Shown one piece after another: positions 36,871 to 48,598 of a DNA stretch of 64,000 bases (position 1 is its first letter; the number at the start of each line of letters is the position of its first letter). This stretch comes from Physcomitrium patens (taxonomy: Eukaryota > Streptophyta > Bryopsida > Funariales > Funariaceae), in NCBI RefSeq assembly GCF_000002425.4, contig NC_037254.1:12044803-12108802 (forward strand), given 5' to 3'. The position numbers were made by a program, and so were the translations under genes. The notes under the pieces are model-generated. The model was not told where the DNA came from, searched no databases, and worked only from the letters and a program-made list of their open reading frames with translations.

Positions 36871-38155
36871 CGGTCAAACCACGAACTACCACCTAAACCC
36901 CAGACCAAGGTCCTCCACTGCAACTGCACTGGTTGTTCCAAAATCACTCCCACAACAAGAAACAATTTCGAAAATTGGTCACAAGAACGACCTAGTTCTC
37001 CGACGCGAAAACAAAGAGAGGAAGAAGTAAATACAAATCCAATGCTAAACCAATTAAACGCCAAACAGGCTAAGATCACTTTCGTAAAAAATGATGAAAA
37101 AAAGAAGAAAAAAAGCAAATAATTCCGAACTGGAAATTTTCCTGAAGCCTCTTCTTCCACTCTCAGATTCTAATAAAAAAATGCAAGATTTCCCGAGGCT
37201 ACTGTGGCCAAAATTCCTGTCCCGCCATCAACAGCTATGGTGAACAACGCCAGCATTGGCAGAAACCAAGAGGTCCACAGAGCAAAGCAGAGATCCAACA
37301 ACCCTAAGAAGCGGCAAACTTCTCAGTTTGAGAGGATGACAGTTCTGGTCGTAACAATCGCCTACTCCCACAGTTTTCCTCTTGTGGAATTTGCATGCGG
37401 ATCGCAGAGAAATCACACATTCTCGCTCAAGGATGAATGAAACGTTCAGGATTCATCCTTATTTGTGACTTCCATCCACAGTCGACTATCCATAACTGCA
37501 ACGACATCCAAATGCCAAAACTGTAAAATACATGGGTTTATGGCATTTCTAAAGCTAATGCGGTAGAGATTTTCAAATAAATTATGGTTATTTGACAACT
37601 ACGTGCACATACCCATTTCCGCATGGACGATACTTGAAAATGAACACTTATCAAGTAGATTTTTCAAATATTTTGTGGAAATATCAAATTTTATTTAATT
37701 TTTAAAATAAAATAGGAAAAATTAATTAAATATATTAGTTTCTATTGATAAAAATTACTATGCATGAGAAAAAATTAAAAAAAAATAATTCTGTTTTGTT
37801 TTATGAACACCATGAAAATTTTAATGTAATGAATAGCATGTGTTAGGTTTCATGTTTCTTTCCTAACATTGCATTAAAAATTATCCAGTATTGCTTTTTT
37901 ACATTCCATACATGTAAATTTAAATATATATTTATGGAAAAGGTGCAGTGAATGATTTATTTTATTCATTAAATAAATTAAATTAAATTACACATTTAAA
38001 AACTAACTAAATTAAATTAAGTCTTTTAAAACTAAAGAATGTGTTAGTATTTCAATTTCAAGTTTCAAAGAAAAAATATTTTATTTAATTTAATAATTAG
38101 TGTGACAAAAAGTGCATTAAAAATTTATTTAAAACTTTAAATTTAATTTTTATAA

Positions 38156-38160
<5 letters not shown>
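36871..38160. other. DRT111 upstream region, then AT-rich DNA
   Basis: 36,871-37,440 is the likely promoter and leader of DRT111. From 37,560 the DNA is AT-rich, with no gene seen. Confidence 0.4.

Positions 38161-38186
<26 letters not shown>
38161..38186. repeat. (TA)n microsatellite
   Basis: About 12 TA units. A transposon-end-like motif follows at 38,210. Confidence 0.92.
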
Positions 38187-38187
<1 letters not shown>

Positions 38188-38209
38188 AAGAGAGAGGAGA
38201 AGAGGGGGG

Positions 38210-38243
38210 AAATGTTAAAAAGACCCATGCTAAAGAGACCCAC
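38210..38243 (+). repeat. Motif like the end of the 48,599-50,088 element
   Basis: Reads AATGTTAAAAAGACCCA then GCTAAAGAGACCCACG. Read in reverse complement it is GTGGGTCTCTTTAGC followed by GGGTCTTTTTAACATT, which parallels the right end of the element at 48,599-50,088 (GTGGGTCGATTTAAC followed by GGGTTACTTTAACATTC). It lies 24 bases beyond a (TA)n tract. I found no matching second end before the next (TA)n at 38,355. Confidence 0.45.
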
Positions 38244-38349
38244 GTTTGATGAAGAATATGGTAATCCAATAGTGGAGAAATGAATTTAGAGATCGTTTAT
38301 TTATTTATTTTTATGATGGTTAGAATGGATTAATTTAGTAAAAACTTAT

Positions 38350-38354
<5 letters not shown>

Positions 38355-38392
<38 letters not shown>

Positions 38393-38405
38393 CATATATA
38401 CATAT
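38355..38405. repeat. (TA)n microsatellite with CA interruption
   Basis: About 18 TA units, then CACACA and more TA. Confidence 0.92.
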
Positions 38406-40344
38406 ATGCATTTTAAATAAATATTCCAAAATTTAATATTATACCACAAATTAAAAATACATATTCAATTAATCCATCTAGATCTTATATTGATCCACCA
38501 CATAATTTTATGTTATTAAATTGCTCCAAAACTCATATTGAATAGCTCAACTTTTTTTTTGCAATAGAGGATTTTCTAACCTAAGTGACATGTTTGTTAA
38601 TTCAAGCAAATAACTTCAAATATTATTCTATTAATAGGATGCTAGTACTTAGTACATATTGTTCACATAAAGCCAAGAGGAGTCTTGAGTGTTTGAGTCT
38701 TCAAGTGTTTCTAATGCTCTCGCATTGGGTCAATTTAAGATTTAGGTGGATTAATTTAATATTCTTCCAATTTTATTCATAAAAAATATAAATTTTAATA
38801 TGTAAGAAACAACAAAATCTATATAATAAATAAAAACATAAAAATATATACATTAAAGCCTAATAAACAAATAAACTTTCTAAAAAAATACCTAAGTAAA
38901 AACTATAAAACTTCAAGTCTTTTTTCTTCTTGGATCATTAATAATTTTTAAAATCTGATGTATTTATTTGTAAGTAAGATTATTGTTTATAATATTTTTA
39001 TTTATATTTAATTATTAAATTTTATAGACCCATATAATTTTGAAGAGCAATTAGGCAATTGATGTTGACTAATTATTATTATTTCAAATCTTATTTTTGG
39101 TTATATAAATTCATACACATATCATTCGAAAGCAAAACTCAAAAACTAAGACAAATAACATTCATAATAATAGTATTCAAATTAAGACACAGACAAATTT
39201 ATGATATAAATTAGAACTTTTGTAAGTAAAATTCAAAGGCACTTCACTATGTAGATGATAAGAAAGACTGACACAAAATCTTAAAATTCTAATACAATGT
39301 TAGTGGGAGACCAAACAAACTCATTACACTCATGCTTTGTTTTCTAAACCAATCATAGTCCACAACTTAGAAGTAGGTTTATGTTAAGAATCAACTTTGC
39401 AAAGTTAGATGCTTGATGAAGTACTAGCAGAAACCGGTGCTTTTGGGCATTGCAATCTCTGACACAACCATCCATCCGTTCTCATGTTTGGCCAATGAGA
39501 GGGCTTCTTTATGTCTTTGTCTTATATTTAACCTGTTTTGTTACATAGATTGGGGAGCGGAATAAGGGGATATACATGGGTAACATGAGCAATAACTATG
39601 AATGAAAGTGTATTTTAAAAGCTTAATCAAACTGCGTATGCTGAACCCTATGACGACACTGAGAGTTTAGGTCTGCCGTAGTTTTAAAAGCCAGTTATTA
39701 CAATTATTCAGTCTCCGTCTTAACCCTTTTTCTTGCGCTTACATTAAGGACTGCCTTCTATTGTTTTGATCTTCATCTAATTCTCGCATAACAAACACCT
39801 AAAGTGCTCAGGATCTCGTCTAAATGTTTCTGATTAGATAGAATGTCTCGTTTCATTTTAACTTGTACAGCGAGAGGGACGAGATTGAGATTAAATCGCA
39901 CCATTATGTGTGTTTCCATTGGGCTCACATCGTCGAGCGAGCAGAATCACAAGCTATACGCGTCTTTGATTGCTAATCGTGGTGCCGCAGTAACCCGAAA
40001 GATCCAAAAATTTACGGTTGTGTTCGTAAACATGATTAGAGTTTGATCACAGCACTTGTGCGTGATCAGCTCTGTTGTTTCTACAGATTGTCAAAACGTT
40101 GTCAGGCTACGATGAAGCTCAAAACTTGACCGTGTTGAACTTGATCGTCACGATTGTCCGTGTGAAATTATCCAATTTTGCCAGAATAGTTGTGACATTG
40201 CGAACGTCGAGAAAATCAACACCTGCCTGGATGTTGATCGTTGGGTTGGACGTTCCACCATCCATCAATATATGTGAACGATGGATGTATCTTCGTCGTT
40301 TGTTTGGACGAATTAGCTGCCGTGAAATGCGGAACATTTTGTTG
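38406..40344. other. AT-rich intergenic DNA, then RPS10 promoter region
   Basis: 38,406-39,400 is AT-rich with no gene. From 39,400 composition is balanced; this part probably contains the RPS10 promoter and leader, possibly with a leader intron ending at the CTACAG at 40,080-40,085. Open frames at 39,843-40,046 and 40,075-40,353 resemble nothing I know. Confidence 0.4.
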
Positions 40345-40359
40345 AAACCCTAACCCTAA
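40345..40359 (+). promoter_or_regulatory. Telo-box upstream of RPS10
   Basis: AAACCCTAACCCTAA lies 142 bases before the RPS10 start codon. Telo-boxes are a known element of plant ribosomal-protein gene promoters and leaders, where they go with expression in dividing cells. The match to the plant telomere repeat is exact over two units. Confidence 0.75.
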
Positions 40360-40500
40360 TTTCTGAGAGTGGACTCCCCTTTTGTGTCGCTCCTAGCGCC
40401 ATGGAACTCCCTTTGGCGAAGTGTGCGAATCGCCTTGCTTGCTCCCTCGCTTAACATTTGCGAAACCCATCGCGTAGAGCGGTGACAGCAGCTTGGCAGC

Positions 40501-41936
40501 ATGTTGATTCCCAAGAAGAACCGGGTGGAGGTTTACAAGTATCTCTTCCAGGAGGGTGTCTTGTACGCTAAAAAGGATTACAATGCCCCCAAGCATCCCG
40601 AGATCGATGTGCCGAACCTGCAGGTCATCAAGCTCATGCAGAGCTTCAAATCCAAAGAGTATGTGAAGGAGAACTTCGCGTGGAGGCACTACTACTGGTG
40701 AGTTTCATCGTCTCGCCTGCATGGGTGCCGGGTGTTGTGTTCCTTGTAACAGCGTCGTTGGGGTTGCTTTTGTGCTGGTGTTGGTATTGGTAGGGGTGTC
40801 TTTTTTGGTCTGAACTGGATTGATTTAACCAGATTAACTGTGTTGTAAGCAATGATGAATGCTTACTATGCTGTAGTCAAGTTTTAAAGTTCTAAAATTT
40901 TCCAACATCGGTACTGCGTTGGCGTTATAACATATCAGTAGGCGGTTTTCTCAAATCTTGGGTGCACTCTCCTTGCAATGTTCGGCTAGTTTTCATTCAT
41001 CTCACATTGTATGAGTGGTTTAGGTGTTTCAGAGCCTCCCTGCAGTCGTAATCTCATTCTGCTTCCAATGAAACTTATTCTTTTAGGGTAGGTCTTCCTG
41101 ACAGGAGTATCTGGGGGTTACCAGCCTCTGAAATCTTCGAGTAATTGCGTATTCTCTGAACACCATCACAAGCGCCGTTTTCTATCTCTCATTTTACCCT
41201 ATATTATCCCTTTTTTTTTTTTTTTTTTTTTTTTGAAAGAGGTCTGTTGTAATTTGTACTAGGCAACGCTACTAGTTTAGATTTTTTCCTCTCACCACAG
41301 TCCACAGATTCACGAGTAGTTCGAAAGTGTTTTTTTCTCCCTCTTTTGTAAGGGTTTGTGTGTGAGTATTTTGTTTGTATTGTTAAACTTCTGTCCCTTC
41401 ATGTCGTTTGAGGGACTCTGAAGTAATTGTGGAACTAATTACCGTTCCTTAAGCGAGGACCATTTAAGTGGAGTGTGTAAATTTTGCTGGGTAGCCTTAC
41501 ATGTGCTTCCACAAGGATCTTATGTTGTTTTTTTTTCGTATTTGATTAAGTATGAAATCTTGGAGGTGAAGTTTGTACTCAGGTTATCGTCCACTCATAT
41601 TGCAGGTACTTGACGAATGATGGTATTGAGCACCTAAGGACATACCTTAATCTTCCTTCGGAAATCGTCCCCGCAACCTTGAAGAAGTCCGCACGCCCTC
41701 CAAGCAGACCCATGGGAGGTGCTGGAGGTGATAGACCTCCCCGTGGTCCCCCAAGAGAAGGAGAGAGGCCACGATTCGGTGGTGACAGGGAAGGTTACCG
41801 AAGCAGCGGTGGCCGTGGAGGTGGTTTCGGAGGAGAGAAAGGTGGAGCCCCCGGAGAGTACCGGCCTGAGTTCCGTGGTGGACGCGGTGGTGGTTTTGGC
41901 CGTGGAGGTGGTTCACCCAGCGCTATCACCGAGTAG
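40501..41936 (+). CDS. RPS10: 40S ribosomal protein S10 (eS10)
   Basis: A small-subunit cytosolic ribosomal protein located near the mRNA entry side of the 40S head. Exons are 40,501-40,697 and 41,606-41,936, with a GT-AG intron (donor CTG/GTGAGT, acceptor TTGCAG) that splits a Trp codon, giving 175 residues. The start [16 protein letters not shown] and the continuing [20 protein letters not shown] block across the junction are diagnostic of eS10. The C-terminal third is rich in Gly, Arg and Pro with RGGGF repeats, as in plant eS10. The 908-base intron contains a run of about 24 T at 41,211-41,234. A telo-box precedes the gene. Confidence 0.97.
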
Positions 41937-42857
41937 AGCCTTCTTCTGAATATGTTATTTACAATTCTCCAATATGGAATTTGAGGGAGCTACAGGACAG
42001 CATTAGCTCTGCTATGTCTCAGGCCTTAGGTGTGAGTTAGAAATTCTAACTTACAGTGCTGCGTAATTCCAATGATCGCAATGAGCTTTACTGGAGAAGC
42101 ACTTACTTACTCGCATCTTTGTCGTTGACCAAATTTGGAGAGCACAATGGAGTCTTTTGGTTGAAGCCGTCTGGAAAGGCCTGAATTGGGCCCACCCACT
42201 CTTCTTGATTTGTGTAATGGGCACTCCGTTACGTGCTTTCAATTGTTTTTGTAATTGGTCCATATCATCTTATTCCAGCACTCTTGATGATGTTTACCTT
42301 GATACTTACATGCTCAAGGCTGGAATGTGGAACATTGAAAGGGGAGGTGAACAGTGTACTCTCTCTGTTTGCACGAGCTAGGATTGACGAAGTCGTCAGT
42401 GGTACTTGTTATTTAAAGGTCATACTTTATACAGTGAGCGGCTGGCTGCTATAGCAGAGGACTTTGGGATGAGGAGAACAAATTGGTTGGGCACGAACTT
42501 GGGTGCCAGGCCTTTATAGAGTTCTTTGTTCATATATCTATCAACCAAAGCCAGTTACTAGAATTGGGTGGGTCCACTTGTCTATGCTTCAGAACAGCAT
42601 CAGAATGGTCATTCTGTCCCGAATTTGCCACAAAACTGCTTTTTGTCGAGTACACAATGACGTTGCAAGTTATCGGAATTCCAGATGAAATTCTCATGTG
42701 TTAGAAACAGGTAGAGTGGCTACGCAATCATCTGAACCCTTCGCAAAGCTTGAAATACGAACGTCCTACTCGAAAGCCAATATGCCTCCGGTGGATGCAC
42801 CGCATAAGACATAAAATTTTTGCACTTTGTGCACAGTGATTGATGTGAAGGATAGTC
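41937..42857. other. RPS10 3' flank
   Basis: Composition stays gene-like and part is probably the RPS10 3' UTR. Several short open frames exist on the plus strand, but none carries a recognisable sequence. Confidence 0.35.
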
Positions 42858-43238
42858 TCAGACAAAAAGAAAGTCGGTGTAGGTAGAGGTGGTGAAATGA
42901 ACAGTGGCCACAGTCCCTGCTGATCGCACTTCGAAAGGCACTTGTAAGTAGCCTGTCTGATTGTACCAGACGGGGTTACGGGCACCTGGTGGTTTCCCGG
43001 TGGGACCTTCCGCAAAGAAGGGCTTCATCTCGAACTTGTTGTCGATCTCCTGCTGCTCGGTGGCTGTCTTTTTCACACCCGGATGAATCACTCATGTTTC
43101 GATGTGGTACGGGTAGTCTGTGCCGCAACCTGAGACATCAGTTTTGCCGGTGACACTCGAACTTGTGGGTTGCTCGTGTCTTTCGCTGCTGGTGTCACTG
43201 TAGTCGATCAATGTGCATTGAGCTGAGCACCTCCGCCT
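42858..43238 (-). pseudogene. Unrecognised exon with an in-frame TGA, last exon of a decayed gene
   Basis: A minus-strand frame with clear protein character runs from a possible acceptor (CCTCAG at about 43,238) to a stop at 42,858. It reads CTLIDYSDTSSERHEQPTSS, then CGTDYPYHIET, a TGA at 43,092-43,094, then VIHPGVKKTATEQQEIDNKF and VPFEVRSAGTVATVHFTTST. The TGA sits where one base change from TGG (Trp) would be natural. Good codon-level coherence on both sides argues for a once-coding exon. I do not recognise the family and found no upstream exon. A short open start within the second half (from 43,091) is an alternative reading. Confidence 0.4.
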
Positions 43239-44326
43239 GAGGATTTGTCCTCAGTCAAACCTTTTGAGTGTGGTAATAGTGGCATAAAATGAATCCATTG
43301 ACTTACTAGACGTATACCTAAGCACCACAAGCAAAAGCAGCAAAAAGGCAAGCTGTCGTGGTTTTTCCCGAGTTGCGGCCTGTCGAGATACTTGTGGGAT
43401 TGCATAGCAGGATGAATTTCGGAGCGAGTGAGTAGATTTGGTCGGTTTGCGATTGTGGGTACTGCATCGAAATTACTATCTGGTGAGGTAAGTTGTCGAT
43501 GTGGATGGAGGGTTATGGATGGTCAGAGGATTTGCTGCACAGATTGAGCTAAGTTTGCAGAGAGGGTTCAAGTTAGTGTGGAGGTTTTTTGGAGTTGGTA
43601 TGTGTTATGATTCCGGTGGACTAATTGGGTTGAACTGAATGTTGCCTATCGTCTGCTGCGAAGCAGATTTTGTGGAAAAAAATTAGAGATGGTTTTGGGT
43701 TGTGCCGACTTCTATTGAAAAGATTGCACAGGAGTACTCCTGACGTGGGTTACATGTGTGTGGATCACGGGAGTTCTTTTTGTTGATTTGAAGATGGGTT
43801 TATTGTTCAAAGTAGTTTAGGTTCGCGAATTCTATTTATTGTATGCATCAATAAGACAGCGTTTTGGTGCCAATTAACTATACCTCGCGTTGGGGATGCA
43901 GGAAGTTTGGTGAGTGCAATGTCTTTGGGAGATCAGTCTTGACCGTGCACTCTGCGTTCCTTGTTCCGAAGATTTCAAGCTTTAGGGCACATATTTCGTC
44001 CTCTCCGTCGTCTTCCCCATTGTGTACGAGGAGGTTACCCTTATCGACTGGATTGGTGCAGGTCATCTCCTCCTCCTTTGTCTCAGCGTGTAAAATTAGG
44101 ACGATAAAGTTGCGTGCAGCCTAGTTTGGGTACTTGGTCTCAGTTGGTGTGTCTAATGGCCAATTTCATTGCTACCCTAAAACGCCTCTAATTTATCATG
44201 TCACAATTTCCACCTTTCGGTGCAAGAAACCTTCATTCCAGGGGCTGTTTAATCACGACCAGCAGCTGTTGCATTGATTTGAATTGGGTGAACCGAATTG
44301 ACATCGTAATCACAGATTTTTTTCCT
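43239..44326 (+). promoter_or_regulatory. Probable promoter and leader of the Raf-like kinase
   Basis: Gene-like composition lies directly upstream of the kinase. The tract ATTTTTTTCCTGTTGACAG ending at 44,334 looks like a 3' splice site, so a leader intron is likely; its donor was not fixed. No recognisable coding sequence is seen here. Confidence 0.4.
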
Positions 44327-44375
44327 GTTGACAGAGCTCACAGGTGATTGTGAAAAGTGAGCTCCTGCTGTCAAC
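44327..44375 (+). promoter_or_regulatory. Stem-loop just upstream of the Raf-like kinase start codon
   Basis: The left arm, GTTGACAG then AGCTCAC (44,327-44,341), pairs perfectly with GTGAGCT (44,357-44,363) and CTGTCAAC (44,368-44,375). The loop is 15 bases and there is a 4-base bulge (CCTG) on the right arm. The stem ends 15 bases before the ATG at 44,391. Its left arm also contains a likely 3' splice site (TTGACAG), so the full stem would form only in unspliced RNA or if that site is skipped. Confidence 0.6.
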
Positions 44376-44390
44376 TTTTGTTTAGTTTCA

Positions 44391-45590
44391 ATGGACGGTT
44401 CATCGGGGAACTCTCCTGCTGGGGTGATAGAGAAACCGGAAACGAAGGAGAGAACTGAAGGCAATGTGAAAGTGACAACGGGTGTGGGAAATCCAGCAGC
44501 ACTTCATAAGAAGACTAGTATGGTGCGTGCAGATCTTGTCAACCTTGCGGATTTAGACATTGCTTTGAATAGGGTTCATAGCAAACTACCTAATTCTGCA
44601 GAGGCAGCTAGTGCAGAACCTCCTGGTCCTGTGGAGGAATGGGAGATTAATCCTCGAGAGATCACTTTAAAGCATATGATTGCTCGTGGCACTTTCGGGA
44701 CGGTACACAAAGGAGTATACAATGGCCAGGATGTCGCAGTGAAGCTACTTGAATGGGGCGAGGAGAACACTATGAAGAAATCCGAGGTCCAATATTACAG
44801 AAACCAATTCAGACAAGAGGTGGCTGTTTGGCATAAGCTCGACCACCCTAACGTCACGAAGTTCATCGGGGCATCGATGGGGAACTCGGATTTGCGAATC
44901 CCCTCAGCTGTGGACGGTGACGACGGATTCCATCATGTGCCGAATAATGCCTGTTGTGTTGTCGTTGAGTTCCTTGCAGGCGGGACCCTGAAAGATTTTC
45001 TCATTCGCCACCGGCGGCGAAAACTCTCGTACAAAGTGGTGGTAGAACTCGCCTTGGATGTGGCTCGAGGGCTCGCATATCTCCACTCTCAGAAGATTGC
45101 TCATCGTGATGTGAAGACAGAGAACATGTTGCTTGACAAACAAAGGAGAGTGAAAATTGCCGACTTTGGAGTTGCAAGAGTGGAGGCTTCCAACCCCAAG
45201 GACATGACTGGCGACACCGGCACTCCGGGATACATGGCTCCAGAGATCCTTGACGGCAAGCCCTACAACAAGAAGTGCGATGTGTACAGTTTTGGGATCT
45301 GCCTGTGGGAGGTTTACTGTTGCGACATGCCCTATCTGAACCTTTCCTTTGCAGACATGACTTCGGCTGTTGTGCATCAGAACTTGAGACCCGAGATGCC
45401 CAAGTGCTGCCCTAGTGGCCTTGCCGACATTATGAAGAGGTGTTGGGATGCGAATCCTGAGAAACGGCCTGCAATGGCTGATGTAGTGAAGATGCTGGAA
45501 GCGCTGGACACCTCCAGAGGAGGAGGTATGATTCCTGCCGACGCTCAGCCGCATGGATGTCTCTGTTTTGGAAGATACAAGGGCCCATAG
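44391..45590 (+). CDS. Raf-like MAPKKK, group C (MRK1/CBC/ATN1-like) protein kinase
   Basis: A cytosolic serine/threonine kinase of the plant Raf-like family; Arabidopsis relatives act in CO2- and blue-light-controlled stomatal movement and other signalling. A single uninterrupted frame of 399 residues. The N-terminal 80 residues are variable, then the family block WEINPREITLKHMIARGTFG opens the kinase: glycine loop GTFGTVHKG (100-108), catalytic Lys118 in VAVKLLEWG, HRD 238-240 with VKTEN, DFG 258-260, and GTPGYMAPE around 277-285. A family-type insert SDLRIPS...VPNNACCVVVEFLAGGTL precedes the hinge. The C-terminus GCLCFGRYKGP has a two-Cys pair that could be lipid-modified (inference). All catalytic residues are present. 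The leader carries a stem-loop and a probable intron. A pyrimidine-rich CTT/CTC tract begins the 3' UTR at 45,592. Confidence 0.95.
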   Translation: MDGSSGNSPAGVIEKPETKERTEGNVKVTTGVGNPAALHKKTSMVRADLVNLADLDIALNRVHSKLPNSAEAASAEPPGPVEEWEINPREITLKHMIARGTFGTVHKGVYNGQDVAVKLLEWGEENTMKKSEVQYYRNQFRQEVAVWHKLDHPNVTKFIGASMGNSDLRIPSAVDGDDGFHHVPNNACCVVVEFLAGGTLKDFLIRHRRRKLSYKVVVELALDVARGLAYLHSQKIAHRDVKTENMLLDKQRRVKIADFGVARVEASNPKDMTGDTGTPGYMAPEILDGKPYNKKCDVYSFGICLWEVYCCDMPYLNLSFADMTSAVVHQNLRPEMPKCCPSGLADIMKRCWDANPEKRPAMADVVKMLEALDTSRGGGMIPADAQPHGCLCFGRYKGP

Positions 45591-48480
45591 CAACTTCTTC
45601 TTCTCCTCCTGCTCCTCCTCCTCCCTCTTCTGCTTCTTCTTCTTCTTCTGCTGCTGTTGCTTCTTTTATTAGACGTAGAAAATGCATGATCATAATTATG
45701 GAAGCATTTTGTCTCCCCTGGTTTCGTTTCAAGCATGGCTGCTTGACTTTGCATCGTCAGAAACCTGGTGTAGAAACTATATTCCGTATAATTTAGCAGG
45801 AAAGTTTGTGCCCACAACGTTTTTATGATAAGCAATTTGCTTTCTGTCGGAGTAGAATCTTTCACCTTTGTAATGTAACTATTTGACTTGGAAGTCATCG
45901 ATCACTTGTGTGCTCGAACCGGCCCTCTTTTTGGTTTCTCCTTTTTTGCTTAATTGTTTCTGTCTTGCGGTATCATGTATGTTTATCGAAACATGGGCTT
46001 CACATGCAGTAGATGATGCAGTGTAGTATAGAGAAATGTCTTTTTCCCCTAGTTGAACAACACAGTTGTGCATGTAAATTGAGTTCAATTTTTGTCAATA
46101 AAACAGTGTTGCTATTTTTCACATAAAATGTGTGACGTGTCAACTAATTTAAGGTTTTGTCTACTCACAAGTTCTTTTCTCTAAACAGAAGTAGTTTGGA
46201 AAGATTTCAGATGGGTTACAAAATTTCTGAGCTTTAGGATCAGTATAATCAAGCTATTTATCCCAATTGGATGATTTGGAGTGAGAACACATTGTGGAGG
46301 TTTTACTCAACATTATTAGCGAAATATGGCACGGCGGCCACTATAAGGCTTTCGATTACTCTGCAATTACTCGTGATTACTCTGCAATTACCAGCGACCG
46401 TTGTATAAGGGGAATAAGATCCTGAGACCTTGATTAGCTTCTCAAAGCTAATAGCCACGCGGAAGTTGTAACGTTCATTTGTAATTATAATGACAGAGAA
46501 AAGGGCATTGACCAATTTTTTATCCATGACCCCTTGGTCCTTGTGTAGCCAAATTTTATGTGCTCGGTTGGTTGGCAAGAAAAGAAATTTGTGCATTGTG
46601 AAGTAGAAAGTAATAAAGAATTTGTGCACTTCAAGAAGGTTGTTGCAAAAATAGCAAAATTATTGTTCAATAGGATTGAATCTTGTTAAAATAAATAATA
46701 GTTTATGATAATTGAATTAGAAAAAGTGTTTACTTCATTTATTTATTTGCATTAATTCATCATTAAAGTATTTGAACTAATACCTATATGTTGATTATAA
46801 GTTGTATTTAGTTTACAATTTTTTACAACTGATTTGGAATTTTTGTAGCATTTTGTTTAAAATTAAAATCAAAACTATTTTATAAATTTTAAAGATGTAA
46901 TTTGTACAAACAATCAAGAACCAAGCCTGGAACAAAATTTGTCCATTATTTATAACCATAAAGGCAATACTACAAAATCATTCATTAAAAAAACAATGTC
47001 AGATTATAGAATAAATTTAGAGATTGGTCTATTTGCAGAAGAATAATACAAATTAGTGCACAACTTTTGCTACTAAAAACATGAAATAATGTCGCAAATA
47101 GCAAAAATAAGAACATGTTGCTTTTAGATATCTTAGTGTGGCTTTTACATAAATTGTTTAAAAAAAAATTAAGATCTCAAAATTATTTTGAAATATGTTG
47201 CATATAAACATTTTTACAATTAGTGATTTTGTAAAAAAGTTTGAATATTCTTTTCTAAGTATATAATTTTCTTTAATGTTGCATTGATCTAAGCTTTTTG
47301 TTAAAAGAATTGTAAAACAAGATTCACAATATTGTATATTCATAAAATATATTGAAAAATAAAATATCATTTATTAAAAATTCTATTAAACTATAATAAT
47401 TATTTATATTATGTATTTAAAATATTGATAAATTAAATTATTTGATTATATGTTTTTTTTTTATAAGGCTTTTTACAAATACTAGATGGTTTTAAATACT
47501 ATTTGTATATATAGATGTTAACTTGATGGATTCTCATGCATTTAGAAAACTTATGCATTTACATAGTATGCAATTAAATATGTTATATTGTAAGTATTTT
47601 CTTTAAGAAGTATTGAAGAGGCTTCCTAAGTACAAGTTCAATGTCTAGATTCTTTTAGATATGCCTCATGCCTATAGAAACTTATCCAAGAAATTTCCAT
47701 GTTTAAAAGCTAATTAAAAGAAACCTACAACTTAGACAATTAGATCACAAGCCTCATAGTTTTTAGAAAGTTCTTACATGGCTACCTTGGTAGATTGTTA
47801 TACTAGTAAAGAAGGTAAGAGGTTGATGTTTTTAACTCCTTTAATTGGTTGTAATTATAATTTGGTCCATTTTATAATAACTTATCAATATGTAATATTT
47901 TAATAGGTTTTTCACTATCTACAAAGAAAAAAACTTCTAAAAGAGATTTTTTTCTTCAAAAAGTGAGAGATTCATGTGAGGATTTATTAAACTATTTTTT
48001 ATTATTTTATTGAGTAGTGTAAACATTTATTACAATGATACAAAGTTATTCATTTTCTTTGTTGAAGAAAACAGGTTAATTTGTGATAGTTTTATATTTA
48101 ATCAATACTATATTATATAATTTTTTTATTAAATACTCAAATTTTATATTCATGATTTTAATATGTAAAACATATCTAAAAATTTAATTGCATTTGAAGA
48201 TTCAATCATTGTTGAGTTTGCAACTATATTAATATTATGTTTTTTTAACATATCTATTTTTCAATTCTTTGTAAAATAAATAAATTATACAATAATAATA
48301 GACCATAATTTGAATATTTTTTTATAAATTCAATGTTTATTTTCTGTTTAGAAGTTTTTTTCTGGAAATATAAAAATAAAAATTTGCACCAATTTATACA
48401 GTAGTGTTATCAAAATTCATATGTATTTAATAAAAAATATTGATATTGATAATAAAATAGCATAAAAAGAAAAAAACAAT
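45591..48480. other. Kinase 3' UTR, then AT-rich intergenic DNA
   Basis: 45,591-46,130 is the likely 3' UTR and flank, starting with a CTT/CTC-rich tract and containing AATAAA at about 46,098. A 17-bp direct repeat GATTACTCTGCAATTAC occurs at 46,354-46,370 and 46,375-46,391. From 46,680 on the DNA is strongly AT-rich with no gene seen. Confidence 0.45.
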
Positions 48481-48598
48481 ATATATTTATATATTTATAT
48501 TTATATATATTTTTATATATATTTTTATATATATTTTATATATATTTATATATATTTTTTATATATATTTATATATATATTTATATATATATATAAAA
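48481..48598. repeat. (TA)n/T-interrupted microsatellite at the left edge of a TIR element
   Basis: TATATATTTATA-type low-complexity sequence ends directly at the inverted repeat at 48,599. Confidence 0.9.

Noticed and set aside
40852-40858. ATGATGA in the RPS10 intron as a box C of a C/D snoRNA
   Set aside because: Plant ribosomal-protein introns can host snoRNAs, but no CTGA box D follows at a suitable distance and no terminal stem is seen.
44327-44375. Stem-loop as a miR156-type precursor, because the left arm contains TTGACAG
   Set aside because: Only the first seven bases agree with miR156; the stem is far too short for a plant microRNA precursor.
44904-45593. 229-codon minus-strand frame opposite the Raf-like kinase
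   Set aside because: Mirror of the kinase coding strand; no independent sequence character.
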